Made by a program: the position numbers and the translations under genes. Of a DNA stretch of 9,162 nt, positions 1-6,943 are shown one piece after another. Location of the stretch: NCBI GenBank assembly GCA_002360635.1, contig DEQW01000001.1, positions 553,979-563,140 of the forward strand. Reading direction: 5' to 3'. Each line of letters begins with the position of its first letter. Position 1 is the first letter of the stretch. The DNA is from Flavobacteriaceae bacterium UBA3356 (lineage in GTDB: Bacteria > Bacteroidota > Bacteroidia > Flavobacteriales > Flavobacteriaceae). The notes under the pieces are model-generated. The model worked only from the letters and a program-made list of their open reading frames with translations, ran no database searches and was not told the DNA's origin.

Positions 1-43
1 GTAATCTAAAATAGTATAGCACCCAAATTAACACATTTATCCG

Positions 44-51
44 TAATTTTG
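44..51 (+). promoter_or_regulatory. Probable -7 promoter box of metG (TAATTTTG)
   Basis: TAATTTTG matches the Bacteroidota primary sigma factor -7 consensus TAnnTTTG at every fixed position. Transcription would begin around bases 56-60 and give a leader of about 25 bases. No clear TTG/TTTG -33 element lies at the usual distance upstream, so the promoter is judged on the -7 box alone. The same eight-base type followed by CACC recurs ahead of recQ, which supports it. The rest of bases 1-82 shows no other recognisable element. Confidence 0.55.
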
Positions 52-69
52 CACCTCCATCAAGAAAAC

Positions 70-76
70 GAAGGAC
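70..76 (+). promoter_or_regulatory. Shine-Dalgarno-like site of metG (GAAGGAC)
   Basis: The purine-rich AAGGA core lies seven to eight bases before the ATG at 83. It is the clearest ribosome binding site in the window, since the other genes have only A+T-rich leaders. It supports the choice of base 83 as the metG start. Confidence 0.5.
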
Positions 77-82
77 GTAATT

Positions 83-2200
83 ATGCAAACAACACCAAAA
101 AGATATACCATTACCGCCGCCTTACCTTACACCAATGGCCCTGTTCACATCGGGCATTTAGCAGGTGTATACGTACCGGCAGATATTTACGCGCGCTACC
201 AACGCTTACAAAATAAAGATGTAGCATTTGTCTGCGGAAGTGACGAACACGGCGTACCTATTACCATAAAAGCGAAAAAAGAAGGCATCACACCTCAGGA
301 AGTAGTGGATAAATACCACGGAATCATTAAAAAATCGTTTGAAGACTTCGGAATTTCATTTGATAATTATTCCCGAACCTCAGCAAAAATACATCATAAT
401 ACTGCTTCGGCATTTTTCAAAAAATTGTATGAAGACGGAAAGTTTATTGAAGAAGTTACGGAGCAGTTGTACGATGCCGAAGCCAATCAGTTTCTAGCCG
501 ATCGGTTTATCTTAGGAACCTGCCCAAAATGTGGTTTTGAAGAAAGCTACGGCGATCAATGCGAAAACTGCGGAACGTCCCACAACGCAACTGATTTAAT
601 AAACCCAAAAAGTGCGATTACGGGCAACACACCTGTTTTAAAAGAAACGCGCCACTGGTTTTTACCCTTAGATCAATACGAAGGCTTTTTAAAAGAATGG
701 ATTTTAAAAGACCATAAAAAAGATTGGAAAAGTAATGTATATGGCCAATGCAAATCTTGGATTGACGACGGATTACGAGCACGAGCGGTAACTCGTGATT
801 TAGACTGGGGAATTCCCGTGCCAGTTGAAGGAGGCGAAGGCAAAGTACTATATGTTTGGTTTGATGCGCCGATAGGTTATATTTCGGCTACCAAAGAATG
901 GGCGGAGCGTGAAGGAAAAGATTGGGAGCCATATTGGAAAGATGAAGATTCTAAACTGCTTCATTTTATAGGGAAAGACAACATCGTTTTTCACTGTATT
1001 ATTTTCCCGAGTATGCTAAAAGCTGAAGGGAATTTTATTTTGCCTGATAACGTTCCGGCGAATGAATTTTTAAATCTGGAAGGCAATAAAATTTCCACAA
1101 GTAAAAATTGGGCAGTTTGGTTGCACGAGTATTTGGAGGAGTTTCCGAATCAGCAAGATGTGTTACGATATGTATTGACCGCAAATGCCCCAGAAACCAA
1201 AGACAACGACTTTACGTGGTCCGATTTTCAAGCTAGAAACAATAATGAGCTGGTCGCTATCTTCGGAAATTTCATAAACCGAGTTGTAGTTTTAACCAAT
1301 AAATATTACGATGGAATTGTGCCAGAGGCTTCAGATTTTTCTGAAGTTGACAAACAGACGTTGAAGGAATTACAAGCCTATCCGGCTGTTATTGCTAGTT
1401 CGATAGAACGTTATCGTTTTAGAGAAGCCCAGCAAGAATTGATGAATGTGGCGCGTTTAGGAAATAAATATTTAGCAGACGAAGAACCTTGGAAAACGAT
1501 TAAAACTGACGAAGCACGCACTAAAACAGTGATGTATGTTGCATTGCAAATTGCCTCTGCTTTATCAATTTTAAGCGAGCCATTTTTGCCGTTTACTTCA
1601 GAAAAACTAAGGAACATGCTCACTTCGGCTTCGCTCAGTGACCAGCAAAGTAATGAAACACCAATTGTAGTTGAAGGATGGAATGATGTTACCTCAAAAA
1701 CTGAACTCATAAAACCCGGTCACCAAATAGGAAAAGGAAGTTTGCTTTTCAGTAAAATTGAAGACGAACAAATACAAAAACAGCTAGACAAATTAGAAGC
1801 CAGTAAAAAAGCTAATGAAGCTATGAACAAAACCGTAGAGCCCGAAAAAGAAACCGTTCAATTTGATGATTTTACCAAGTTAGATATGCGCGTGGGCACC
1901 ATTATCGAAGCTGAAAAAATGCCAAAAACCAAAAAGTTATTGGTCTTAAAAGTGGATACTGGTATCGATGTACGCACCATCGTTTCCGGAATTGCTGAAA
2001 GTTTTAAAGCTGAAGACGTGATTGGTAAAAAAGTAACAGTACTTGTTAATTTAGCGCCTAGAAAACTGCGCGGTGTTGAAAGTCAAGGGATGATTTTAAT
2101 GACCGAAACTGCTGAAGGTAAACTATCATTTGTAAACCCAGACACTTCGACTCCACTTAGTACAGGAGCTGGAGTTGAAAACGGAGCAACGATTAATTAA
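83..2200 (+). CDS. metG: Methionine--tRNA ligase (methionyl-tRNA synthetase)
   Basis: A cytoplasmic class I aminoacyl-tRNA synthetase that charges tRNA-Met, including the initiator, with methionine using ATP. The 705-residue protein has the HIGH signature at residues 22-25 after the LPYTNGP motif. A zinc knuckle with cysteines 147, 150, 160 and 163 sits in the connective peptide. The second ATP-binding motif is KISTS at 336-340, where the classical form is KMSKS, so its second lysine is a threonine. The alpha-helical anticodon-binding domain occupies roughly 370-550. A C-terminal OB-fold tRNA-binding/dimerisation domain begins near FDDFTKLDMRVG (about 594-690). Length is normal for the long form of the enzyme. 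The start at 83 is supported by a good Shine-Dalgarno site and a family-typical N-terminus. Two stretches, residues 513-521 and 688-700, look like short palindromic repeats translated in frame. Known of the family: essential. The gene is followed 12 bases later by the next reading frame. Confidence 0.97.
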   Translation: MQTTPKRYTITAALPYTNGPVHIGHLAGVYVPADIYARYQRLQNKDVAFVCGSDEHGVPITIKAKKEGITPQEVVDKYHGIIKKSFEDFGISFDNYSRTSAKIHHNTASAFFKKLYEDGKFIEEVTEQLYDAEANQFLADRFILGTCPKCGFEESYGDQCENCGTSHNATDLINPKSAITGNTPVLKETRHWFLPLDQYEGFLKEWILKDHKKDWKSNVYGQCKSWIDDGLRARAVTRDLDWGIPVPVEGGEGKVLYVWFDAPIGYISATKEWAEREGKDWEPYWKDEDSKLLHFIGKDNIVFHCIIFPSMLKAEGNFILPDNVPANEFLNLEGNKISTSKNWAVWLHEYLEEFPNQQDVLRYVLTANAPETKDNDFTWSDFQARNNNELVAIFGNFINRVVVLTNKYYDGIVPEASDFSEVDKQTLKELQAYPAVIASSIERYRFREAQQELMNVARLGNKYLADEEPWKTIKTDEARTKTVMYVALQIASALSILSEPFLPFTSEKLRNMLTSASLSDQQSNETPIVVEGWNDVTSKTELIKPGHQIGKGSLLFSKIEDEQIQKQLDKLEASKKANEAMNKTVEPEKETVQFDDFTKLDMRVGTIIEAEKMPKTKKLLVLKVDTGIDVRTIVSGIAESFKAEDVIGKKVTVLVNLAPRKLRGVESQGMILMTETAEGKLSFVNPDTSTPLSTGAGVENGATIN
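1620..1643 (+). repeat. Short palindromic repeat copy inside metG
   Basis: The stretch contains CACTTCGGCTTCGCTCAGTG, with short inverted ends TCACT (1620-1624) and AGTGA (1637-1641). Bases 1621-1643 match the copy upstream of recQ (9106-9128) at 18 of 23 positions, in the same orientation on the plus strand. It is read in frame as residues 513-521 of MetRS, in what appears to be a loop after the helix ending SEKLRNML. Membership in a dispersed genomic repeat family is inferred from the copies in this window. Confidence 0.6.
2143..2180 (+). repeat. Eroded palindromic repeat at the 3' end of metG
   Basis: The left part CACTTCGACTCCACTTAG closely matches the core of the repeat upstream of recQ. 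The right arm TGGAGTTGAA (2170-2179) is the inverse of TTCGACTCCA (2146-2155) with one position differing, which would be a G-U pair in RNA, and the loop is 14 bases. It encodes about residues 688-700 of MetRS, just after the OB-fold domain, where an insertion should be tolerated. The resulting RNA hairpin ends about 20 bases before the metG stop codon. Confidence 0.5.
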
Positions 2201-2204
2201 TTTG
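2175..2204 (+). promoter_or_regulatory. Candidate promoter for the secreted-protein gene
   Basis: TTG at 2175-2177 is followed after 19 bases by TTAATTTG (2197-2204), which matches TAnnTTTG at all fixed positions but one. The spacing lies within the range reported for Flavobacterium promoters. Transcription would start around 2209-2213, at or next to the ATG, with almost no leader. The -33 part overlaps the right arm of the palindromic repeat in metG. In A+T-rich DNA such matches arise by chance, so this stays a candidate; read-through from metG is equally possible. Confidence 0.3.
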
Positions 2205-2212
2205 TATTTTTT

Positions 2213-3685
2213 ATGTCAAAATCTTTCCTAATTATTATAGTTAGTGTTTTTTCTATTTTCACTTCTCTATCGCAAGAAGAAATATTAAGTTTCAATCTAG
2301 ATGAAAGCGGTTCGTTATTAAAAAATAAGGATAGTTACTCTATTTCAAATAATTTAAATGGTGATTTATGTATCATTTTAGCAGAAAGGAAAGAAGTCTA
2401 CGCTACTTTAATTGATGAAAAATTCAAAGTTAGGGCTAAAATAAAATCTGACTATTTAAAAAGAAAATACAGTGATATTCTTGGTTATAACATTATTAAT
2501 AATCAGTACACATTATTTGCCTCTAATAGTAGAAAAAAGAAATTTGCAGCTATCAGTTTTAATTTTGATACCCAAAAAACAAATATCCAAGAATTAGATT
2601 TTGACTTTAATAAGGAAAAATATGTAGAAGCTGTCAATTTTAAGAACCAGCTATACATCCTAACGGCTACGAAAGAAAATGCATTAACCCTTAGGAAGGT
2701 TGATGAAAACTTTAAGTTGAAAACCTTAAAAACATACAAGGTTGATGCTTCCAATAAATTTCAAAAATTGCTAGCGAGAGCAGGTGTAGATAAAAATGAT
2801 TTTTTGGAGTTTGGAGATTTTTTATTCGCTCCCCTTCAATCTAATGTAATTAAAATTGATAATAGAGTGCCAAATGCTATTGAGCAGACTGCTAATGAAA
2901 ATAAATTATACCAAAAAAATAATAAAATATACTTGACAATTGATGATGAAGATGAAAATTATACCATTCTCCATAGCATCAATTTAGAAACACTAAATTT
3001 TGATACATTCTTATTTGAATACCCGAAAGGGAATATAGACGATTTTAAGGAGTACAATTCTTTTATAATTGATGATAAAATAATTCAATTAGGTAGTAGC
3101 CGAAAAGAAATGAAAATTGTTGTAAAAAACTTTGAAGATGAGGTTTTAAAAGACTTTTATTTTGAGAAAGATACACCTATCTCTATTAAAAACTCTCCTA
3201 TAATACAAGACGGCCAAACATTTGTTCCTTTTGTAAACCGTCGTGAAATGGAAGAAACCTCAAAGTTTTTAAGAAAAGCTTCCTCTGGAAATATAGGGAT
3301 AACAGCTTATAAAATTGATGGGGGATATTCTGCAATTATCGGTGGCTTTAAAGAAATTGTAACTAATAGTGGCGGCATGATGATGGGAGGTGTAGGAGTT
3401 CAAGCAGCACCAGCCGGAGTGGCAACTCCCACCTCATCTTTTAACCCTACTTTTTTTTCATATAATAACTATACCTCTACCAAATCAGTTTTTTTTAATA
3501 CACACTTTGACAGTAACTTCAATTATGTTGAAAAAGAGGAAGAAAAAAATATTTTTGAAAAAATTGATGACTATACAGATAGTATAAAAAGAATCACAGC
3601 AGAGGATGTATTTTTTCATAACAAGATATTATACTTAGGATATTATGATATGCGCGAAAAAACATTTCATTTAGTCAAAGTATAG
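2213..3685 (+). CDS. Secreted protein of unknown function, possibly beta-propeller-like
   Basis: I do not recognise this 490-residue protein. It begins with a signal peptide: MSKS, a hydrophobic stretch at residues 5-16, then TSLSQ with probable signal peptidase I cleavage after Ser20. There is no lipobox cysteine, so a periplasmic or exported soluble product is likely. The mature part has no transmembrane segment. A recurring pattern of a hydrophobic pair, short turn and charged strand appears near residues 96-118, 146-168, 239-260, 288-311 and 471-490. This is suggestive of a beta-rich repeat fold such as a propeller, but that is inference. A Gly/Met/Ala/Pro-rich low-complexity segment at about 386-411 looks like a flexible linker or loop. 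No catalytic motif, zinc site or sorting domain is visible. The ATG at 2213 follows an A+T-rich leader with no Shine-Dalgarno. In lines I counted, G+C is about 25-30% against roughly 40% in neighbouring genes, hinting at different origin or weak selection. Confidence 0.85.
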   Translation: MSKSFLIIIVSVFSIFTSLSQEEILSFNLDESGSLLKNKDSYSISNNLNGDLCIILAERKEVYATLIDEKFKVRAKIKSDYLKRKYSDILGYNIINNQYTLFASNSRKKKFAAISFNFDTQKTNIQELDFDFNKEKYVEAVNFKNQLYILTATKENALTLRKVDENFKLKTLKTYKVDASNKFQKLLARAGVDKNDFLEFGDFLFAPLQSNVIKIDNRVPNAIEQTANENKLYQKNNKIYLTIDDEDENYTILHSINLETLNFDTFLFEYPKGNIDDFKEYNSFIIDDKIIQLGSSRKEMKIVVKNFEDEVLKDFYFEKDTPISIKNSPIIQDGQTFVPFVNRREMEETSKFLRKASSGNIGITAYKIDGGYSAIIGGFKEIVTNSGGMMMGGVGVQAAPAGVATPTSSFNPTFFSYNNYTSTKSVFFNTHFDSNFNYVEKEEEKNIFEKIDDYTDSIKRITAEDVFFHNKILYLGYYDMREKTFHLVKV

Positions 3686-3713
3686 TTTTCTGAAATCGCT
3701 TTTTAAAATCCTA

Positions 3714-3745
3714 TTGCTGAAAATTTATTTAAGGTATTATTTTAA
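3714..3745 (+). promoter_or_regulatory. Weak candidate promoter for tex
   Basis: In the 63-base gap before tex, TTG at 3714-3716 is followed after 21 bases by TATTTTAA (3738-3745), which matches TAnnTTTG at four of six fixed positions. No terminator-like hairpin is visible in the gap. The tex operon may therefore have its own weak promoter or be read through from upstream. Confidence 0.22.
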
Positions 3746-3748
3746 AGC

Positions 3749-5875
3749 ATGACACAATTACTTCAGTATATAGTAAGTAAAACCCAACTTCCCGAAAAAG
3801 CAATACAAAACACCATTGCTTTATTGAATGAAGACTGTACCATTCCGTTCATTTCTCGCTACCGAAAAGAACAAACAGGGAATTTGGACGAGGTTCAAGT
3901 AGGTGATATTGTTACATACAAAGAAGAATTCGAAACGCTAGAAAAGCGAAAAGCCACTATTTTAAAAGCGCTGGAAGAACAAGAAGTCCTTACCGATGAA
4001 CTTCAGAAAAAAATAGAGGAGACCACCGATAGCACTACGCTAGAAGATATATACCTACCTTATAAGAAAAAGCGCAAAACCAAAGCTGACACTGCTCGAA
4101 ACAATGGATTGGAACCACTTGCCAAGATTATTATGGCACAAAATGCTTCTAATATTCATTCGATTGCTGAACAGTACGCTACTAATTCAATTTCGGTGGA
4201 AGATGCTTTAGAAGGTGCGCGCCATATTATTTCAGAATGGATTAACGAACGGAGCGACATTCGAAATATGCTTCGGAGTCAATTAGAACGACACGCTATC
4301 CTCACCACCAAGGTCGTGAAAACTAAAAAAGACGACGAGAAGGCACAGAAATTTAGAGATTATTTTAAATGGAGCGAAGCATTAAGCCGTTGTCCTTCAC
4401 ATAGATTGTTGGCCATTCTTCGTGCTACGGAAGAAGGATTTATTCGTTTAAAAATTGAAGTTGATGATGAAAAAGCACTTTACAAAATAGAAAACCGAAT
4501 TATAAAATCGAACGGGGACTGTGCTGATCAAATTTCAATGGCTGTAGGCGATGCTTATAAAAGATTATTGTCCCCTGCACTTTCCAACGAAATTTTAAAC
4601 GCTGCTAAAGAAAAAGCAGACGAAACGGCCATACAGGTATTTGCCAAAAACCTGAAACAGTTATTATTGGGTTCCCCCTTGGGTGAAAAGAGAGTGTTAG
4701 CAATCGATCCAGGTTTTAGAACCGGTTGTAAAATTGTCTGCCTCGATGCACAAGGCGGACTAGAACACAACGAAACCATCTATCCACATCCGCCTAAAAA
4801 CGACACAAAAGGAGCTATAAAAAAGATTAGTACCTTAGTGAATGCCCATAAAATTGAAGCGATTGCTATTGGTAACGGAACCGCTTCTAGAGAAACCGAA
4901 CAAGTAATCCGCCGTATTCAATTTGACCGACCCATTCAAGTATTTGTCGTAAGCGAAGCGGGTGCTTCAATTTATTCGGCTTCAAAAATCGCACGGGATG
5001 AATTTCCTAATTACGATGTTACCGTACGGGGCTCTGTTTCCATTGGGCGACGTTTGCAAGATCCCTTAGCAGAATTGGTAAAAATAGATGCCAAATCTAT
5101 TGGTGTGGGGCAATATCAACACGATGTGGATCAGACTAAACTTAAAAGCTCACTAGATCGTGTGGTAGAAACCTGTGTAAATGCCGTAGGTGTCAACATT
5201 AATACCGCTAGTACTTCGTTGCTAAGTTACGTTTCGGGTATTGGTGATAAATTAGCTGAAAATATTGTGAAGCATCGGGACGAAAACGGTGCTTTTACGT
5301 CTAGAAACGATATTAAAAATGTTTCAAGACTGGGCGGAAAAGCGTTTCAACAAGCTGCCGGTTTCCTTCGAGTAAAAGAAGGGTCAAATCCTTTGGACGA
5401 TTCGGCTGTGCATCCGGAAAGCTATGCTGTGGTTTCAAAAATGGCAAAAGATATAAAGGTTGGTATTTCAGAATTAATAGGGAATAAAACTCTGCTTCAA
5501 GAAATCCCGTTAGAAAAATACCAAACGGAAACCGTGGGCTTACCTACACTTCAGGATATTATAAAAGAATTGGAAAAACCCGGTCTTGATATCAGGGAGC
5601 AAGCAAAGGTTTTTACTTTCAATCAAAATATTAAAACGATAACCGATTTACAAGAAGGCCAATTACTACCGGGAATTGTAAACAACGTGACTAATTTTGG
5701 CGCTTTTGTAGATGTTGGGATTAAAGAAAGTGGCCTTATTCACATTTCAAATTTAGCAGATTCTTTTGTCTCAGATGTTAACGAGCATGTCCATTTACAC
5801 CAACAGATTATCGTAAAAGTATTGGAGGTAGATGTTGATAGAAAACGCATTCAGTTGAAAATTCATAAAAAGTAG
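3749..5875 (+). CDS. tex: Tex-family RNA-binding transcription accessory protein (YhgF-like)
   Basis: A cytoplasmic nucleic-acid-binding protein of the Tex/YhgF family, implicated in transcription and RNA metabolism; its exact biochemical role is poorly defined even in model species. The 708 residues show the family order. A helical N-terminal Tex_N region (about 1-190) contains the conserved PFISRYRKEQTG and LEDIYLPYKKKRKTKA. A YqgF/RuvC-like fold begins at RVLAIDPGFRTG (315-326; Asp320 matches a RuvC-type acidic position) and includes AIGNGTASRETE. A helix-hairpin-helix pair lies around 482-545 (NINTAS, VSGIGDKLAENIV, SRLGGKAFQQAAGFLRV). A C-terminal S1 RNA-binding domain runs from about 637 to the end (GIVNNVTNFGAFVDVGI, SGLIHISNL). 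It is shorter than the roughly 770-785-residue enterobacterial and Pseudomonas proteins because it stops right after S1. The ATG at 3749 has only a distant AAGG (3731-3734) upstream. The deacetylase gene starts one base after its stop. Confidence 0.95.
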   Translation: MTQLLQYIVSKTQLPEKAIQNTIALLNEDCTIPFISRYRKEQTGNLDEVQVGDIVTYKEEFETLEKRKATILKALEEQEVLTDELQKKIEETTDSTTLEDIYLPYKKKRKTKADTARNNGLEPLAKIIMAQNASNIHSIAEQYATNSISVEDALEGARHIISEWINERSDIRNMLRSQLERHAILTTKVVKTKKDDEKAQKFRDYFKWSEALSRCPSHRLLAILRATEEGFIRLKIEVDDEKALYKIENRIIKSNGDCADQISMAVGDAYKRLLSPALSNEILNAAKEKADETAIQVFAKNLKQLLLGSPLGEKRVLAIDPGFRTGCKIVCLDAQGGLEHNETIYPHPPKNDTKGAIKKISTLVNAHKIEAIAIGNGTASRETEQVIRRIQFDRPIQVFVVSEAGASIYSASKIARDEFPNYDVTVRGSVSIGRRLQDPLAELVKIDAKSIGVGQYQHDVDQTKLKSSLDRVVETCVNAVGVNINTASTSLLSYVSGIGDKLAENIVKHRDENGAFTSRNDIKNVSRLGGKAFQQAAGFLRVKEGSNPLDDSAVHPESYAVVSKMAKDIKVGISELIGNKTLLQEIPLEKYQTETVGLPTLQDIIKELEKPGLDIREQAKVFTFNQNIKTITDLQEGQLLPGIVNNVTNFGAFVDVGIKESGLIHISNLADSFVSDVNEHVHLHQQIIVKVLEVDVDRKRIQLKIHKK

Positions 5876-5876
5876 G

Positions 5877-6782
5877 ATGCTAAAAATCGCATATCATCCT
5901 ATTTATAAACACCCGTTACCGGAAGGGCATCGGTTTCCCATGGAAAAATACGAATTGCTTCCACAGCAATTGTTATATGAAGGGACTTGTAGTAAGGCGA
6001 ATTTCTTTGAGCCTGACATGCCTTCGGAAAAATATATCCTTAACGTCCATACAGAAGAGTATTTCACTAACCTAAAAAATCTAACTTTAGACAAACGTTC
6101 AGCTCGCAAAATAGGGTTTCCGCTTTCTGAAGGGTTGGTAAAACGAGAACATATTATCACGCAAGGAACCATTCAAGGTTGCGAATATGCTTTGGAACAC
6201 GGTATTGCTATGAACATTGCCGGCGGTACGCACCACTCTTACACAGACCATGGCGAAGGCTTTTGCATTTTTAACGATCAAGCTATTGCCGCTCGGTATC
6301 TGCAAAGCAAAGGATTGGCCAAAAAGATTTTAATTGTCGATCTAGACGTTCATCAAGGAAATGGTACTGCAGAAATATTTCAAAACGATGATTCGGTTTT
6401 TACATTTTCCATGCACGGAGCGGGTAATTATCCCTTTAAAAAAGAAGTAAGTGATTTAGATATTCCTATCCCTGATGGATCTGGCGATGCGTTTTATTTA
6501 TCAAAGTTGAAAGAGATACTTCCTTCCTTAATTGAAGACGTACAACCCGATTTTATTTTTTACCTCAGCGGCGTTGACATTTTAGAAACCGACAAACTAG
6601 GCCGATTAAAATGTACAGTTGATGGTTGTAAAGAGCGCGATCTTTTTGTTTTTGAAACCATTAAAAAGCATGAAATTCCCGTGCAAGTGAGTATGGGCGG
6701 CGGTTATTCACCCGATATAAAAGTGATTATTGACGCCCACGCAAATACATATCGCTTGGCACAGGATTTGTTTTTTGTGTAA
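5877..6782 (+). CDS. Zinc-dependent deacetylase of the histone deacetylase fold, class IV (HDAC11)-like
   Basis: A 301-residue arginase/deacetylase-fold enzyme, predicted to remove acyl groups from lysine side chains or small amine substrates using a Zn ion; the natural substrate cannot be read from sequence. The paired active-site histidines are His119-His120 in GGTHHSYTDHGEGFCIFND. Zinc ligands are Asp157 and His159 in VDLDVHQGNGT and Asp234 in SGVDILETDKLG. The transition-state tyrosine is Tyr277 in GGGY. All catalytic positions are thus intact. The DLDxHQGNG and GxDILExDxLG forms resemble human HDAC11 (class IV) more than AcuC-type or polyamine-type bacterial enzymes; this is from memory of the families. 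There is no signal peptide, so it is cytoplasmic. The start at 5877 lies one base after the tex stop, consistent with translational coupling. It is probably the last gene of the plus-strand unit. Confidence 0.9.
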   Translation: MLKIAYHPIYKHPLPEGHRFPMEKYELLPQQLLYEGTCSKANFFEPDMPSEKYILNVHTEEYFTNLKNLTLDKRSARKIGFPLSEGLVKREHIITQGTIQGCEYALEHGIAMNIAGGTHHSYTDHGEGFCIFNDQAIAARYLQSKGLAKKILIVDLDVHQGNGTAEIFQNDDSVFTFSMHGAGNYPFKKEVSDLDIPIPDGSGDAFYLSKLKEILPSLIEDVQPDFIFYLSGVDILETDKLGRLKCTVDGCKERDLFVFETIKKHEIPVQVSMGGGYSPDIKVIIDAHANTYRLAQDLFFV

Positions 6783-6787
6783 GTGTC

Positions 6788-6841
6788 TCGGTCGCTTCGA
6801 TACGATCCTGCCTTTGGGCAGAATCACTCAACCACCTTAAA
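6788..6841 (+). repeat. Left copy of a paired palindromic repeat (REP-doublet/REPIN-like)
   Basis: This copy shares TTCGATAC (6796-6803) and ACTCAACCACCT (6826-6837) with the inverted right copy. It holds an internal hairpin, CTGCC (6808-6812) against GGCAG (6817-6821) around TTTG, extended by GAT/ATC across one mismatch. Its outer palindrome is degenerate compared with the right copy. It starts six bases after the deacetylase stop codon. Confidence 0.7.
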
Positions 6842-6866
6842 TCGTGCTTTTTGATTAATTTTTTTT
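6837..6866 (+). terminator. Possible terminator for the plus-strand genes
   Basis: Between the two repeat copies lies a T-rich stretch with TTTTT at 6848-6852 and eight T at 6859-6866. It lies downstream of the hairpin-forming left repeat (6788-6836), with a small AATC/GATT hairpin between. This could end plus-strand transcription, and the strong right-hand hairpin could serve recQ coming the other way. The hairpin and T run are not adjacent as in a classical intrinsic terminator, so the call is tentative. Confidence 0.35.
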
Positions 6867-6881
6867 ATGATAGGATACTTA

Positions 6882-6931
6882 TTGAGGTGGTTGAGTCTTC
6901 CACCTTTGGTGGAATGTATCGAAACCACCGA
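6882..6931 (-). repeat. Right, better preserved copy of the paired palindromic repeat
   Basis: Inverted relative to the left copy, this one is itself a palindrome. GGTGGTT (6886-6892) pairs with AACCACC (6923-6929). Inside, TTCCACC (6898-6904) pairs perfectly with GGTGGAA (6908-6914) around a three-base loop. The flanks AGGTGGTTGAGT and GTATCGAA are the exact inverse of the left copy. It ends 12 bases before the recQ stop codon, in the convergent gap, and could double as the recQ terminator hairpin. Confidence 0.75.
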
Positions 6932-6943
6932 ATTCAAAATTAC

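Noticed and set aside
1329..1344. TTCAGA/TCTGAA hairpin in metG as a terminator
   Set aside because: It lies inside conserved coding sequence without a following T tract; a chance palindrome.
1411..1710. Open frame of 99 codons antisense to metG
   Set aside because: It lies wholly within a strongly conserved gene, has no recognisable domain or promoter, and is explained as a shadow of metG coding.
3371..3450. Frameshift or recombination scar at the Gly/Met-rich segment of the secreted protein
   Set aside because: The frame continues on both sides with the same composition and ends in a normal strand-like C-terminus, so a low-complexity linker is sufficient.
5903..6305. Minus-strand open frames opposite the deacetylase gene
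   Set aside because: They mirror conserved catalytic coding sequence and have no independent support.
6783..6943. CRISPR array or small RNA gene in the convergent gap
   Set aside because: The repeats are inverted, only two in number and palindromic with no spacers. No promoter box pointing into the gap is evident, so a paired repeat is the simpler reading.
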